Source: Propionibacterium sp.
Lineage (GTDB): Bacteria; Actinomycetota; Actinomycetes; Propionibacteriales; Propionibacteriaceae
Assembly: GCA_012517405.1 (NCBI GenBank)
Contig: JAAYVB010000025.1
Location: 62,001 to 126,000, forward strand
DNA length: 64,000 nucleotides
Direction: 5' to 3'
The position numbers were made by a program, and so were the translations under genes. Below are positions 45,296-55,445 of the stretch, one piece after another. The first letter of the stretch is position 1. Each line of letters begins with the position of its first letter. A model generated the notes under the pieces. The model was not told the origin of the DNA, ran no database searches, and was given only the letters and a program-made list of their open reading frames with translations.

Positions 45296-46552
45296 ATGAC
45301 TGACGTTGTCATCACAGGATTCGGAGCCATCACCCCGTTGGGAAATGATGCGCCCACCACCTGGCAAGCACTTCTCGCCGGGCGCAGCGGCGTCCGTCAT
45401 ATCGAGGCTGACTGGGCTCAGGATCTGCCCGTGCAGATCGCCGGTCAGGTCAACGCGGACACCACGCAGTGGATCTCGCGCGTTGAGGCCCGCCGGATGG
45501 ACCGCGTCAGCCAGCTCGCGGTGGTAGCCGCCCGCGAGGCATGGGCCGATGCCGGATTCGGCCTCGGCGAGGAGAACCCGGTTGATCCCGAGCGGCTGGG
45601 TGTTTCGGTCGGTAGCGGTATCGGCGGCCTGGTGACCACGCTCGATCAGTGGGACATCCAGCGCGAGAAGGGCCTGCGACGGGTCAGCCCGTTCACGGTG
45701 CCGATGCTGATGGCCAATGCCCCGGCCGCGCATGTCGGTCTGCTGGTCAACGCCAAGGCAGGGGTGCACGCGCCCGTTTCGGCGTGTGCCTCCTCGAACG
45801 AGGCGATTGCGCTGGGTGCGAATATGCTGCGCCTCAATGAGGCCGACATCGTCGTGGTGGGCGGATCCGAATCCGTCATCCACGCGATGCCGATCGCCGC
45901 ATTCGCCCAGATGCAGGCGCTGAGCCGCCGCAATGACGAGCCCGAGCGGGCTTCGCGTCCATGGGACGTCGACCGCGACGGCTTCGTCATCGGCGAGGGC
46001 GCGGTGATGCTGGTCATCGAGACCCTGGCGTCGGCCAAGGCCCGCGGGGCCAAGATCTACGGCACGCTGGCCGGCTACGGCATCAGCGCCGACTCGCACG
46101 ACATCGTCCAGCCCGAGCCGACCGGCTCAGGGCAGTTCTCGGCGATGGTCAAGGCGATGCGGAACGCCGGGCTGGAGCCTGCCGATGTCAAGCACGTCAA
46201 TGCGCATGGCACCTCGACCCCGCAGGGCGACGTCACGGAAGCCAGGTCGATTGCACGCGCGCTCGGTTCGGCTGCCGACGACGCATTCGTCACCTCCACC
46301 AAATCGATGACCGGCCACCTGCTGGGTGGTACCGGCGCGCTGGAGACCTTCGCCACCGTGATGGCGTTGCGCGACCGCATTTCGCCGCCCACCATCAATC
46401 TGGAGAACCCCGAGCCGGACCTGGGTATCCAGATCGCCGCGAACACCGCGCGCGAGCTGTCGTCCGGCCCGCTGGCGGCACTGAACAACTCGTTCGGCTT
46501 CGGCGGGCACAATGTGGCGTTGGCGCTGACCAACGACAACATGACTGACTGA
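45296..46552 (+). CDS. fabF: 3-oxoacyl-ACP synthase II FabF
   Basis: A 418-residue elongating condensing enzyme. The triad residues are Cys164 in VSACASSNEA, the histidine in NAHGTSTPQGD and the histidine in KSMTGHLLGGTGA. CAGGAG precedes the ATG at 45296. It ends the fab operon and is followed by a perfect terminator. Confidence 0.97.
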   Translation: MTDVVITGFGAITPLGNDAPTTWQALLAGRSGVRHIEADWAQDLPVQIAGQVNADTTQWISRVEARRMDRVSQLAVVAAREAWADAGFGLGEENPVDPERLGVSVGSGIGGLVTTLDQWDIQREKGLRRVSPFTVPMLMANAPAAHVGLLVNAKAGVHAPVSACASSNEAIALGANMLRLNEADIVVVGGSESVIHAMPIAAFAQMQALSRRNDEPERASRPWDVDRDGFVIGEGAVMLVIETLASAKARGAKIYGTLAGYGISADSHDIVQPEPTGSGQFSAMVKAMRNAGLEPADVKHVNAHGTSTPQGDVTEARSIARALGSAADDAFVTSTKSMTGHLLGGTGALETFATVMALRDRISPPTINLENPEPDLGIQIAANTARELSSGPLAALNNSFGFGGHNVALALTNDNMTD

Positions 46553-46604
46553 TCCGACCTGCTGCACCAGCGGCAGAGGCAGACCGACTCTCCGGTCTCT
46601 TCTA

Positions 46605-46637
46605 CAGCGGCTGCCGGATCCGGCAGCCGCTGTTTTT
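46605..46637 (+). terminator. Intrinsic terminator of the fab operon
   Basis: CAGCGGCTGCCGGATCCGGCAGCCGCTG is a perfect 28-base palindrome ending in a run of five T. Confidence 0.93.
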
Positions 46638-46681
46638 GACAAGTCGACCGCGGATCCGCGGAACGGCAGGCCGCGGGCGGC

Positions 46682-47182
46682 TCAGCCGACCCGGTGCAGC
46701 CAGCGGACGGGGGCGTCTTCGCCTGCGTAGCGGAAGACCTCGAGTTCGGCATCCCAGGGCTCGCCCAGCAGCTCGCTCAACGCATCCTGCAAGCTGATGC
46801 CGCCCTGAGCGGCGGTCGTCATGGCCGTACGCAGCCGGTGTTCCGAGACCTGGATGTCACCGTGCGGGCCGGTCATCGCATGAAAGACACCCAACTCGGG
46901 AGTGTAGGCGTAACGCTGACCCTCGTCGGTGGCGGTGGCGTCCTCGGTCACCTCGAAGCGCAGACGCTGGCAGCTGCGCAGGGCGCTGGCCAGGCCTGCC
47001 GAGCTGCCGGCGGGACCCGTCCACGAGTACTCGGCGCGCAGCGTCCCGGGTTCGGCGGGCTGGTCGGTCCATTCCAGATTCAGGGGCAGGCCAAGAACCG
47101 CGCCTGCCGCCCATTCGATGTGCGGGCACAGCGCGGCCGGCGTCGAGTGCACGAAAATGACTCCACGCGACATGGTTTCCAT
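46682..47182 (-). CDS. DUF3145 family protein
   Basis: A 166-residue protein of the actinobacterial DUF3145 family, usually a neighbour of fabF as here. Hallmarks are RGVIFVHSTPAALCPHIEWA near the start, LRFEVTEDA, and SLQDALSELLGEPWDAELEVFR near the end. No function is known. GAGAGGAG lies six bases before the ATG at 47182. It is convergent with fabF. Confidence 0.9.
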   Translation of the reverse strand: METMSRGVIFVHSTPAALCPHIEWAAGAVLGLPLNLEWTDQPAEPGTLRAEYSWTGPAGSSAGLASALRSCQRLRFEVTEDATATDEGQRYAYTPELGVFHAMTGPHGDIQVSEHRLRTAMTTAAQGGISLQDALSELLGEPWDAELEVFRYAGEDAPVRWLHRVG

Positions 47183-47329
47183 CTCGACTCCTCTCGCTTC
47201 AGGTGTGCCTTCCCCTGCAACCTGTGCGACAGCGTCCCGATGGAACCTGGTCTGTTCGATTTGCTTATTGATTCTGCCTCAATTGGGTTCAACATGCCAG
47301 CCGGGAGGCTGCTGCGCTAGCTTGTCCAC

Positions 47330-49288
47330 ATGAGTACCGCCGATCAGCAGCCCACAGTCGCGCCCTGTGGCTCGTGGGTCTCCCCCATCACCTTGGACGA
47401 GGTGATCGCCGGTGGCGCGTCCATGCTCGAACTGGTGGCCGACAATGCCGATCTGTACTGGCTGGAGTCGCTGCCCGGCGAGGAAGGCCGGACGACCGCC
47501 ATGCGGCTGCGCAACGAGCGCACCCAGCAGATGACACCGACGGCCAACGTGCGCTCCCGCGTCCAGGAGTACGGCGGTGGCGCCTTCGACGTCGAAGACG
47601 GCGTCCTGGCCTACTGCGACGATGTGGACCGCACCGTGAAGCTGCGTACCCCGGACGGCACGATCCTTACCCTGACCTGCGGCGATGCCTCGGTTCGCTA
47701 CGGCGATCTAGTGGTCTGCCCCAAGATTCCGGCCGTGCTGGCGATTCGTGAGGATCACCGAAACCCGGGCGAGCCGCAGACCACGCTCGTGGCGCTCAGT
47801 TGGCCGAACGCCGATGGTTCTCCCGGACCCGAGCACATCCTCGCCGGCGGTGCCGACTTCTACGCCAATCCGGCGCTCTCGTCCGACGGGCGACTGGCCT
47901 GGCTGGAGTGGAACCACCCGGCGATGCCCTGGGACTCCACGGTGCTGAAAGTCGCGCAGTTGCGCACCGGCGCGGTCTGGCGCCTCGACGACATTCGACT
48001 CGTCGCGGGACAGCCGGAGGCCGGCTTGGATGGCATCGCGGTGCATCACCCGCGCTGGAACAGCGATGGCAGCCTGGTCTTCACCAGCGAGCAGTCCGGT
48101 TTCTTCCAGATCTACGAGTGGACGAACGGCACGATCCGTCGGCTCACGCACGACGACACCGACTACGATCTGCCGATGTTCGTCTTGGGCAATCACGTCA
48201 CGGCTGCTCTCGACGATGAGCGAATCCTCGCCTGGAATATCGACGAGGGGTTCTGTCACCTCCAGGTGGTCTCCCGCAGTGGCGGCCCGGCCAAACGGTT
48301 GGCCGGGGTCGCAGAAGTCGACTCGGTGGCCGCCTCGATGGGCAAGGGCTACGCGATCGTCAAACGGGCGAAGGATCACACGGCGCTGGTGCGTGTCGAG
48401 GCGGACGGCTCGCTGAAGATCCTGCGCTCACTGGGCGGCGCACCCGCGCATGCAGTCACCTCGGTTGCCCGCTCGCTGCGGTTCGAGGGGCGCCACGGAC
48501 CCGTCCAGGCCTGGTACTACCCGCCGACCAACGATGGCTACCGAGGACCCGCGGGTAAGCGTCCTCCGGCGCTGTTGCGGGTACATGGCGGGCCGACCGC
48601 CAGGGCGAGCAACGGCTACTACGCTCCCGTCCAGTTCTGGACCTCACGAGGCATCGCCGTACTGGACGTCAACTACTCCGGCTCGGCAGGATTCGGACGC
48701 CAGTGGCGCGACCGGCTGCGCGGAGCCTGGGGCGTGGCCGACGTGGACGACTGCGTTGATGCCGCTGAGGCCGCCATCGACGCAGGGCTGATCGATCCCG
48801 GACGCATCGCCATCGCGGGCGGATCGGCCGGCGGTTTCACCGCGCTTCGTGCCCTGATGGACAGCGACCGGTTCACCGCCGGCATCAGCCGCTACGGCGT
48901 GAGCGACCTGAAAGCGCTGATCGGTGGGCACAAGTTCGAATCGCACTATCTGGATTCGCTGATCGGCGGCTGGCCCGCCGACGAGCAGCTCTATGAGTCG
49001 CGCTCCCCCATCAACACCCTGGATCGACTGGCCAGCCCGATCCTGATCCTGCAGGGCACCGACGATCCGGTCGTCCCGATGGCCCAGTCGACCGCGCTCA
49101 CCGAGGCGGCGCGGAAGCGCGGCCTGCCGATGGCGATGCGGGTCTTCGAGGGCGAGGGGCACGGTTTCCGCGGTTCGGCCGCGCGCCGCGACGCGTTGGC
49201 GGCCGAGCTCAGCTTCTTGGCGCAGATCTTCGGCTTCACTCCCGCCGATGACCTCCCGGACCTGGAGATCGAGAACCTGCCCCGCTGA
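47330..49288 (+). CDS. Prolyl oligopeptidase-family serine peptidase (S9)
   Basis: A 652-residue cytoplasmic-looking peptidase. An N-terminal beta-propeller (about 25-380) is followed by an alpha/beta-hydrolase domain (about 390-640). The nucleophile serine lies in IAGGSAGGFTALRAL (near 499), the aspartate in QGTDDPVVPMAQS (near 577), and the histidine in GEGHGFRG (near 611). No signal peptide is present. It resembles acylaminoacyl-peptidase/dipeptidyl-peptidase-like S9 members that cleave short peptides. Confidence 0.9.
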   Translation: MSTADQQPTVAPCGSWVSPITLDEVIAGGASMLELVADNADLYWLESLPGEEGRTTAMRLRNERTQQMTPTANVRSRVQEYGGGAFDVEDGVLAYCDDVDRTVKLRTPDGTILTLTCGDASVRYGDLVVCPKIPAVLAIREDHRNPGEPQTTLVALSWPNADGSPGPEHILAGGADFYANPALSSDGRLAWLEWNHPAMPWDSTVLKVAQLRTGAVWRLDDIRLVAGQPEAGLDGIAVHHPRWNSDGSLVFTSEQSGFFQIYEWTNGTIRRLTHDDTDYDLPMFVLGNHVTAALDDERILAWNIDEGFCHLQVVSRSGGPAKRLAGVAEVDSVAASMGKGYAIVKRAKDHTALVRVEADGSLKILRSLGGAPAHAVTSVARSLRFEGRHGPVQAWYYPPTNDGYRGPAGKRPPALLRVHGGPTARASNGYYAPVQFWTSRGIAVLDVNYSGSAGFGRQWRDRLRGAWGVADVDDCVDAAEAAIDAGLIDPGRIAIAGGSAGGFTALRALMDSDRFTAGISRYGVSDLKALIGGHKFESHYLDSLIGGWPADEQLYESRSPINTLDRLASPILILQGTDDPVVPMAQSTALTEAARKRGLPMAMRVFEGEGHGFRGSAARRDALAAELSFLAQIFGFTPADDLPDLEIENLPR

Positions 49289-49355
49289 CCTGGGCCTCCG
49301 TCGGACGCGCACCGGCAATCCGCTCGGACGGCGAGCGTCTGAGCGCCGGCGGGGA

Positions 49356-50327
49356 TCAGGGCCAGCGGGCGGCCAACGAGATGACGCCGCAGCCGGCCAG
49401 CACACTCAAGATCAGTGCATACAGCGCGAAGCGATCGGTCACCTCGACCAGTTCTTCGTCGTAGCCGATGGAACTGGCGATCGTCTGGTAGACCCCGCGC
49501 AGATCCCCCAGCGACTCTGCAGAGTATTTCTTGCCGCCCGAGTTCTTCGCGATCTGGGCGAGTTCGGCATGGTTCACCGGCACCGGAACACGGACGCCCT
49601 CCTCGTAGACGTAGCCGCCGGCGGTGCCGTAGGCGATCGCGTAGATCGGCACGCCCTGCTCCTTGGCGGCCCTGGCCGCCTCACCGGAATCGCGGCCGAT
49701 GTTGGTGTAGCCGTCGGACAGCAGAATGATCGCCCCAGGGGCCGGCTCGTCCGGATTTTCGGGATCGGGCGGAGCCAGCTGCAGCGCGTCCAGTGACGTG
49801 TAGATCGCCTCGCCAATGGCGGTCGCGGGTTCCAACTCGATCGCGTCGATCGCGGACTTCACCGCGGTGCGGTCGGTGGTGGGCGCTGCCGCGATCTGCG
49901 CAGTTCCGGAGAACGTCACCAGGGCGACGTTGAAGCTCGCCGGTACCATGTCGACGAATTCCTTGGCCGCGGTCTGAGCAGCCTGGATCCGGCTGGGCGA
50001 GACGTCCTCGGCCCGCATCGACCGCGAGATATCGATGGTGATGACCACCGTCGCGCGCTCACGGGGCACCGGCGAGACGGCCTGCGGCTGCGCGTAGGCC
50101 AACACCAGCGAAGCCATCGCCAGCAGCGAAGCACCCACCGAGATGTGCCGTTTCAGCGGGGAGTCCCGCGGAATCACCAGGTCCAGCCGGGTCTTGCCCC
50201 GCCGTCGGCTGCCACTTTGGACGCGCTGGGAGACGATCAGATAGAAGCCCAGCACCGCCACCACGAGTAGCAGCAGCCACAGCCGGCCGGGATGCAGGAA
50301 TTCCAACATTGGTATCATCACGGCCAC
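49356..50327 (-). CDS. VWA-domain membrane protein (BatA-type)
   Basis: A 323-residue protein with N-terminal TM segments (about 12-30 and 60-80), a von Willebrand factor A domain (about 90-280) and a C-terminal TM (about 300-320). The MIDAS motif is DISRS with AEDVSPSR after it. It is the last gene of a MoxR-DUF58-VWA-VWA operon. MoxR-linked VWA proteins help assemble or activate complexes; the target here is unknown. It overlaps the upstream gene by ten bases. Confidence 0.9.
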   Translation of the reverse strand: MAVMIPMLEFLHPGRLWLLLLVVAVLGFYLIVSQRVQSGSRRRGKTRLDLVIPRDSPLKRHISVGASLLAMASLVLAYAQPQAVSPVPRERATVVITIDISRSMRAEDVSPSRIQAAQTAAKEFVDMVPASFNVALVTFSGTAQIAAAPTTDRTAVKSAIDAIELEPATAIGEAIYTSLDALQLAPPDPENPDEPAPGAIILLSDGYTNIGRDSGEAARAAKEQGVPIYAIAYGTAGGYVYEEGVRVPVPVNHAELAQIAKNSGGKKYSAESLGDLRGVYQTIASSIGYDEELVEVTDRFALYALILSVLAGCGVISLAARWP

Positions 50328-51298
50328 CTGGCTGCCATCGAGACTGCACCCAGCGAGGCGACGAAGGCGAAAGCCAGTGCATACAGCGCCCAGCGCGCCG
50401 TGACTTCCTTCTTCACGTCCTCGTAGGTGACATCGGAGCGCATCTGATCGTAAGCGTTGTTCAACTGACTGGCCGACTTCGCGTCCACGGCGGCGCCACC
50501 GGTGGCCGCCGCGATCTGCTGCAGAGCCTCGGTATCGGGTGCCACGTTGTAACGCTGACCGTCGAGGTCGACATATCCGTTGAGTGTGCCGAAGGCGATG
50601 GTGTTGACGACCACGCCCTGTTCACGCGCATTCGCGGCTGCCTGCTCGGGACTCACCTCACCACCGGTATTGCTGCCGTCCGAGAGCATGATCACCATGC
50701 CGGGCGCCGGATCCTCACCAGGCTCACCGGGTGCGTGCGCGATGGCGTCTAGCGCAGCCATCAGGGCATCACCGATGTGGGTACCGTCCTCAAGCGTCAG
50801 CGCATCGATGTAGCGGTTGATCATGCCTCGATCGTTGGTGGGCTGAGCCAGCACCCGGCTGTTTCCCGACAGCGCGACGAGCGCGATGTTGTAGGACGCC
50901 GGCAGCTGGGCGATGAAGTCCTTGGCCGCCTGCTTCGAGGCGTCCAGACGAGTGGGGTCGATGTCGGTCGCCTGCATCGACTGCGACATGTCGAGCACCA
51001 GCACCACGGTGGCGCGCTCGCGGGGCACCTGCTCGGTGCCTGCCGGGCGCGCCCAGGCACCGGTGATCGCTGCCAGGGAGCACAGCGCCATCGCGACCGA
51101 AACGTGCCGGCGCCACTGCGACTGCCTGGGCAGCACCGCGCCGACGATGCCGGTCTGGGTGTAGCGCATGCCGCGGTTGCGCTTCAACCGCAGCAGCAGA
51201 ATGTAGGCGATCACCAGCACCGGCAGCACGAGCAGGGCCCACAGCCGTTCGGGATTGAAGAACTCCCACAGCCAGACCTGGGTGGTATCGCCGGTCAC
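50318..51298 (-). CDS. VWA-domain membrane protein (paralogue of the downstream gene)
   Basis: A 326-residue protein similar in plan to its downstream neighbour: TM segments near 18-34 and 66-84, a VWA domain (about 90-275) with MIDAS DMSQS, and a C-terminal TM ending GAVSMAARWP. The two genes likely arose by tandem duplication since both end in S-x-AARWP-like tails. Its start overlaps the DUF58 stop by four bases. Confidence 0.9.
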   Translation of the reverse strand: MTGDTTQVWLWEFFNPERLWALLVLPVLVIAYILLLRLKRNRGMRYTQTGIVGAVLPRQSQWRRHVSVAMALCSLAAITGAWARPAGTEQVPRERATVVLVLDMSQSMQATDIDPTRLDASKQAAKDFIAQLPASYNIALVALSGNSRVLAQPTNDRGMINRYIDALTLEDGTHIGDALMAALDAIAHAPGEPGEDPAPGMVIMLSDGSNTGGEVSPEQAAANAREQGVVVNTIAFGTLNGYVDLDGQRYNVAPDTEALQQIAAATGGAAVDAKSASQLNNAYDQMRSDVTYEDVKKEVTARWALYALAFAFVASLGAVSMAARWP

Positions 51299-52368
51299 TT
51301 GGTCACCCCCTGCGGGGGCTGATGCAGCACGGCGGCGGTCTGCCGGTAGGTCAGCACGAAGCGGGCGATGTCATTCACCCAGTCACGGTCGGTCTGCAGG
51401 CGGATATGCCCCACGCCGGCACGGCGCATGGCTGCCGCCACCCGCTCCCGCTGGGCGGCGGCCGCCCGGTCGATCATCTTGCGGGCGCGGACATCCGAGG
51501 TGTTGACGAAACGCGCGAAATCGGTCTCGGGGTCACGGATCAGCAGCTCGCCGACATCGGGAAACTCCATCTCGCCCGCGTCCACGACCTCGACGCACAA
51601 GACCTGATTGCGCACGGCGAGCCGTCGCAGCGGGCGCTCCCAGCTGGGCGGAGCCTTGGGGTCGAGCTCCTGGTCACCGGGATCGAGGAAATCGGAGACC
51701 ACGACCCGCATGCCGCGGCGGCGTTGGGTGCGGATCAGTGCCTCGATACCTTCGGGCAGTCCGAGTGTCGCGGGCTGATTGTCGCGTTCGATCGGATCAT
51801 CCAGCAGCTTGCCGAGCAACCCGTAAAGCGCCTGGCGTCCCGACCGCGCCGGAAATCGTTTGACCGAATCCGAATGCATCACCATGCCGCCGAAGCGGTC
51901 GCCCATCTTCTGGCTGATGAAGCCGAGCGTGGCGATCGCGGCGATGCCCAGATCGCGTTTGGTTACGCCTGCTGTGCCCCAGTTCATGGACGGGGTCGCG
52001 TCGAGCAAAGCCCAGACCTCGAGTTCGCGGTCGGCCATGGTGTCTCGCACGTGCGGCACCGTGGTGCGCGCGGTCACCGCCCAATCCATCCGGCGCACAT
52101 CGTCCTGGCCGGGCACGTAGATCCTGGCGTCGTTGAGGTCCGAGCCGGGTCCGGGCAGCAGCCCCAGGTGATCACCCTGCAAGAAGCCCTCGAGCCGGCG
52201 GACGACCGTCAGCTCGAGCCGGCGCAGCGCCGCTTCGGGTGCGAGTCTGTTCAGCGGCACCGTCGGGCCGGTGGGCTCGCGCAGCACGCTGCCCGCGGCG
52301 CCCACATCGTGGCGACCGTTCGCCTGCGTGGTGCCGGTCTTGGAGACTGCGAAATCAGGTCCGCTCAT
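51295..52368 (-). CDS. DUF58-domain protein
   Basis: A 357-residue DUF58 protein. The family core is GDHLGLLPGPGSDLNDARIY and VPGQDDVRRMDWAVTART, then ELEVWALLDATPSMNWG, a VWA-like stretch. No membrane segment is visible. It links the MoxR ATPase with the VWA membrane proteins. It overlaps the next gene and lies 12 bases after moxR. Confidence 0.92.
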   Translation of the reverse strand: MSGPDFAVSKTGTTQANGRHDVGAAGSVLREPTGPTVPLNRLAPEAALRRLELTVVRRLEGFLQGDHLGLLPGPGSDLNDARIYVPGQDDVRRMDWAVTARTTVPHVRDTMADRELEVWALLDATPSMNWGTAGVTKRDLGIAAIATLGFISQKMGDRFGGMVMHSDSVKRFPARSGRQALYGLLGKLLDDPIERDNQPATLGLPEGIEALIRTQRRRGMRVVVSDFLDPGDQELDPKAPPSWERPLRRLAVRNQVLCVEVVDAGEMEFPDVGELLIRDPETDFARFVNTSDVRARKMIDRAAAAQRERVAAAMRRAGVGHIRLQTDRDWVNDIARFVLTYRQTAAVLHQPPQGVTK

Positions 52369-52380
52369 CTAGGGCAGGGC

Positions 52381-53439
52381 TCACTCGTAGCTCGGCTGGT
52401 GGCGGTGCTGGGTACGGCTCGCGGCGCGCTGCTCTTGATTCCACACCGGAGTGGGAGCGGGCACCATCGCGAGGATCCGTTCCACCACCTGCAGCGCGGA
52501 GATGTTGTCGGCGATCGCGTCGAAGCTGAGCACCAGGCGGTGCGCCATGACGTCCTTGGCGATGGCCTGCACGTCGGTCGGCAGGACGTAGTCACGTCCG
52601 TGAATCAGCGCGACCGCGCGGGCGGCCGCGGTCAGACCGAGGGTGGCGCGTGAGGAGTTGCCGATCTGGATCACCCGAGCCAGGTCGGGCATATTGAACT
52701 CGGCCGGGTTGCGGGTGGCCAGCACCAGCCGGACGATGTACTCCGCGACCAGATTGTGGACGAAGACGTGCGAGGCCATGCCCTGTAGCTGGAAGGTCAG
52801 GTCGGGATTGAGGATCTGGTTCGGTGTCGGTGGGGTGACCGACATCCGGCGCAGGATCTCGAACTCCTCGTTGCCCTTCGGGTAGGGCACGTCCACCTTG
52901 AGCAGGAAACGATCCCGCTGGGCTTCGGGCAGCGGGTAGACGCCCTCGGATTCGATCGGGTTCTGGGTAGCGATGACGATGAACGGCTTCTTCATCGGGA
53001 AGGTCTGGCCGGCGATCGAGACCTGCTTCTCAGCCATCAACTCGAGCATGGCCGATTGCACCTTGGCGGGGGCGCGGTTGATCTCGTCCGCAAGCACGAA
53101 GTTAGTGAAGACCGGGCCGAGCTCGATGTCGAACGTCTCCTTGGATGCCTGATAGACGCGAGTGCCGACGATGTCTGAGGGAACCAGGTCGGGAGTGAAC
53201 TGGACGCGCGCGAATGACCCGCCGACAACGGTGGCGAACGTCCGCACGGCCAGGGTCTTCGCCGTGCCGGGCACGCCCTCCAGCAGAATGTGGCCCTGCG
53301 CCAGCAAACCGGCCATCAGCTGTTCGACCATGTGCTCTTGACCGACGATGACCCGCTGCACCTCCGCTATTGCCTCGCCCAGGACCTTGGCGGCATCTTG
53401 GGTGGACAGCGTTTGCTGATTGCCTAGCGTGCTGGTCAA
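52381..53439 (-). CDS. MoxR-family AAA+ ATPase
   Basis: A 352-residue AAA+ chaperone-like ATPase. Walker A is [10 protein letters not shown], Walker [10 protein letters not shown], sensor 1 IATQNPIE, and the arginine-finger region [13 protein letters not shown]. MoxR ATPases help insert cofactors or assemble complexes with VWA partners. TTG at 53439 has AGGAG six bases upstream. The C-terminal tail is basic and Gln/His-rich. Confidence 0.95.
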   Translation of the reverse strand: MTSTLGNQQTLSTQDAAKVLGEAIAEVQRVIVGQEHMVEQLMAGLLAQGHILLEGVPGTAKTLAVRTFATVVGGSFARVQFTPDLVPSDIVGTRVYQASKETFDIELGPVFTNFVLADEINRAPAKVQSAMLELMAEKQVSIAGQTFPMKKPFIVIATQNPIESEGVYPLPEAQRDRFLLKVDVPYPKGNEEFEILRRMSVTPPTPNQILNPDLTFQLQGMASHVFVHNLVAEYIVRLVLATRNPAEFNMPDLARVIQIGNSSRATLGLTAAARAVALIHGRDYVLPTDVQAIAKDVMAHRLVLSFDAIADNISALQVVERILAMVPAPTPVWNQEQRAASRTQHRHQPSYE

Positions 53440-53594
53440 CGTTCTCTCCTGTGGCCGAAGGCCGCCTGGTGGGCTTCAAAGCGTCCCTGCCACGATACCT
53501 TGCCCGCAACCGGACTCGGGCGACGACCAACTGTGCGCAAGCCATGACGCGGCCGCACTTCGGGAAAGCCCGCCGATGTGGTGAGATTGTGGCG

Positions 53595-54587
53595 ATGTCC
53601 GATTTCCCAGCCGATCCGCCCGGCACCCCGCCACCTCCGGGGGCTCCTGGCGCGCCTCAACCGCCCGATGGTGATCCCGGCGGTTTCGAGCCTGTTCCCC
53701 TTCTGGTGAGCGATCCGCCGAAGATCGGCGATTTCTGGTTGGACGCGCGGCTGACCGCCCGCGAGGCCGGTGTCGTCTACATCGCCCATGCCGACGACCA
53801 GCCCGCGGTGATGCTGGTGGTGCTCGCCGAAGGCGCCGCTCATGATCCCGCGGCCCGCGACAGGCTGGCCGGTGAGGTCAACAAGCTGCATGCCGAGTCG
53901 GTGATCGCGCGCGGCGGCGACGGCCAGAGCGGCGGCCGCCTGGGTTACAAATACCGTAGTGAAGCCGATGATCCGGTGTCCCCCGAGGACCTTCCGATCG
54001 CGCCTTGGGTGGCCCTCGACTATGACGGCTCGGCCGACGCGCGAGCCGAAGCCGATCGGCTGCTGCGCTCGGTCGACCTGTCCAGCACTCCCCTGCTCGG
54101 ACGACCGGCAGGCCCCGACTATCGCCTGCACTGGCTCGACGACTCCCGACCGGGTGCCTGGCGAGTGTGGCCGGCCTCGTTTCCGGGGCGCCATGACCGC
54201 GCGGGCTGGGTGCCGCTGGCGGTGTCGTGGTCGTTGACGGTTCTGCTGTGCGGATTGGCGTTGTTGATCGCGGTGCTGCTGTTCCAGAACTCACCGCCCG
54301 AATCTCCGCAGCCGCCGGTGCCCACCAATCAGAGCGCCTCCGATGGTGGCGGCACGCCGTCCGACAGCAGCCCCGAGGGTGGCGAATCGTCGGGTTCGGA
54401 GTCCGCGTCCCCCGAGGACACCGGAAGCGAGTCGGGTTCGCCCGAGCCGAGTGGAACCGAAGCAAGCAGCGAAGAGACCACACCGGGCAACGACGGCTCC
54501 CCCTCGAAGGATCCGTCGATGGGTACCGCGGGCACCGGTGAGGCCACCGACACCCAGCCCCCGCCCACCGATAACACGAGGCTGTGA
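53595..54587 (+). CDS. Single-pass membrane protein with Pro-rich N-terminus and acidic Ser-rich tail
   Basis: About 331 residues from ATG 53595. The N-terminal 30 residues are Pro/Gly-rich. A globular part (35-200) has no recognisable family, though ITDFWLDARLTAREAG-like GDFWLDARLTAREAGVVYIA hints at a kinase-like N-lobe fold. One TM lies at 205-230 and the extracellular tail (235-331) is almost all Ser, Gly, Glu, Pro and Thr. It is divergent from moxR. Function unknown. Confidence 0.75.
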   Translation: MSDFPADPPGTPPPPGAPGAPQPPDGDPGGFEPVPLLVSDPPKIGDFWLDARLTAREAGVVYIAHADDQPAVMLVVLAEGAAHDPAARDRLAGEVNKLHAESVIARGGDGQSGGRLGYKYRSEADDPVSPEDLPIAPWVALDYDGSADARAEADRLLRSVDLSSTPLLGRPAGPDYRLHWLDDSRPGAWRVWPASFPGRHDRAGWVPLAVSWSLTVLLCGLALLIAVLLFQNSPPESPQPPVPTNQSASDGGGTPSDSSPEGGESSGSESASPEDTGSESGSPEPSGTEASSEETTPGNDGSPSKDPSMGTAGTGEATDTQPPPTDNTRL

Positions 54588-54596
54588 GGCGGCGCG

Positions 54597-55406
54597 ATGA
54601 ACCCGTTCGATCTCATCGCGACCGACCTGGACGGTACCTTCCTCGCCGATGACAAGCAGATCCCCGCACTGAATGCGCTGGCGGTGCGGCGGGCGGCGCG
54701 GCGCGGAATCACGACCGTGTTCGCATCCGGGCGTCCGCTGCGCTGGTTCGGTGTGCTGGACCCGCTGACCGACGCGCACGGGTGGGCGGTGGCCGCCAAC
54801 GGAGCGGTGACCTTCGACCTGGCCACCCGTGAGGTGGCACATGTTCGTCCGATGGCGGCCGACATCAGCCTGACCGCTGCCGAGCAGATCCGCGAGCGCC
54901 TGCCGCGGGCGGTCTTCGCGGCCGAATATGTCTCGGGCTGGGGCAGCGAGCCAGGCTTCGAGCTGCACACCCGCGAGCCCGGCTCCCCGTTCCAGGCGCC
55001 CCTGGACGAGTTGGTCGACCGCGACGAGATCGTGAAGCTGATCGTGGTCGATCCGGCGACCCGCACCGACGAACTGGCCGCAATCGCCAGGAGCATCGTC
55101 GGTGATCGGGTGACCGTGACGTTCAGCTATGTGTCGGCAGCGGGCATGCTCGAGATGTCGGCACCGGGAGTCAGCAAGGCGCTGGCCCTGCGCGAGCTTC
55201 TCACCGACCTGGGTCTGCCGGCGAACCGGATGATCGCCTTCGGGGATATGCCGAACGATCTGCAGATGCTCGACCTGGCCGGTCAGGGTTTCGTGATGGA
55301 CTCGAGCCATCCGACGGTGCTGGGCGCGGGCTATCCGACCGCGGGTGACAACAATGCCGGCGGGGTCGGCGCCACGATTCTGCGGCTGCTCGGCGAGGAC
55401 GCCTGA
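54597..55406 (+). CDS. HAD-family hydrolase (Cof-type phosphatase)
   Basis: A 269-residue HAD phosphatase. Motif I is ATDLDGTFL with both aspartates, motif II TTVFASGRP, motif III lysine in GVSKALALREL, and motif IV FGDMPNDLQML. The C2-type cap lies between. Such enzymes dephosphorylate sugar phosphates, FMN or similar metabolites. The ATG is nine bases after the previous stop, so they are probably co-transcribed. Confidence 0.92.
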   Translation: MNPFDLIATDLDGTFLADDKQIPALNALAVRRAARRGITTVFASGRPLRWFGVLDPLTDAHGWAVAANGAVTFDLATREVAHVRPMAADISLTAAEQIRERLPRAVFAAEYVSGWGSEPGFELHTREPGSPFQAPLDELVDRDEIVKLIVVDPATRTDELAAIARSIVGDRVTVTFSYVSAAGMLEMSAPGVSKALALRELLTDLGLPANRMIAFGDMPNDLQMLDLAGQGFVMDSSHPTVLGAGYPTAGDNNAGGVGATILRLLGEDA

Positions 55407-55445
55407 AGACCGCCGCTCACCACGCGTTGGGATGCGGGTTGGTTC

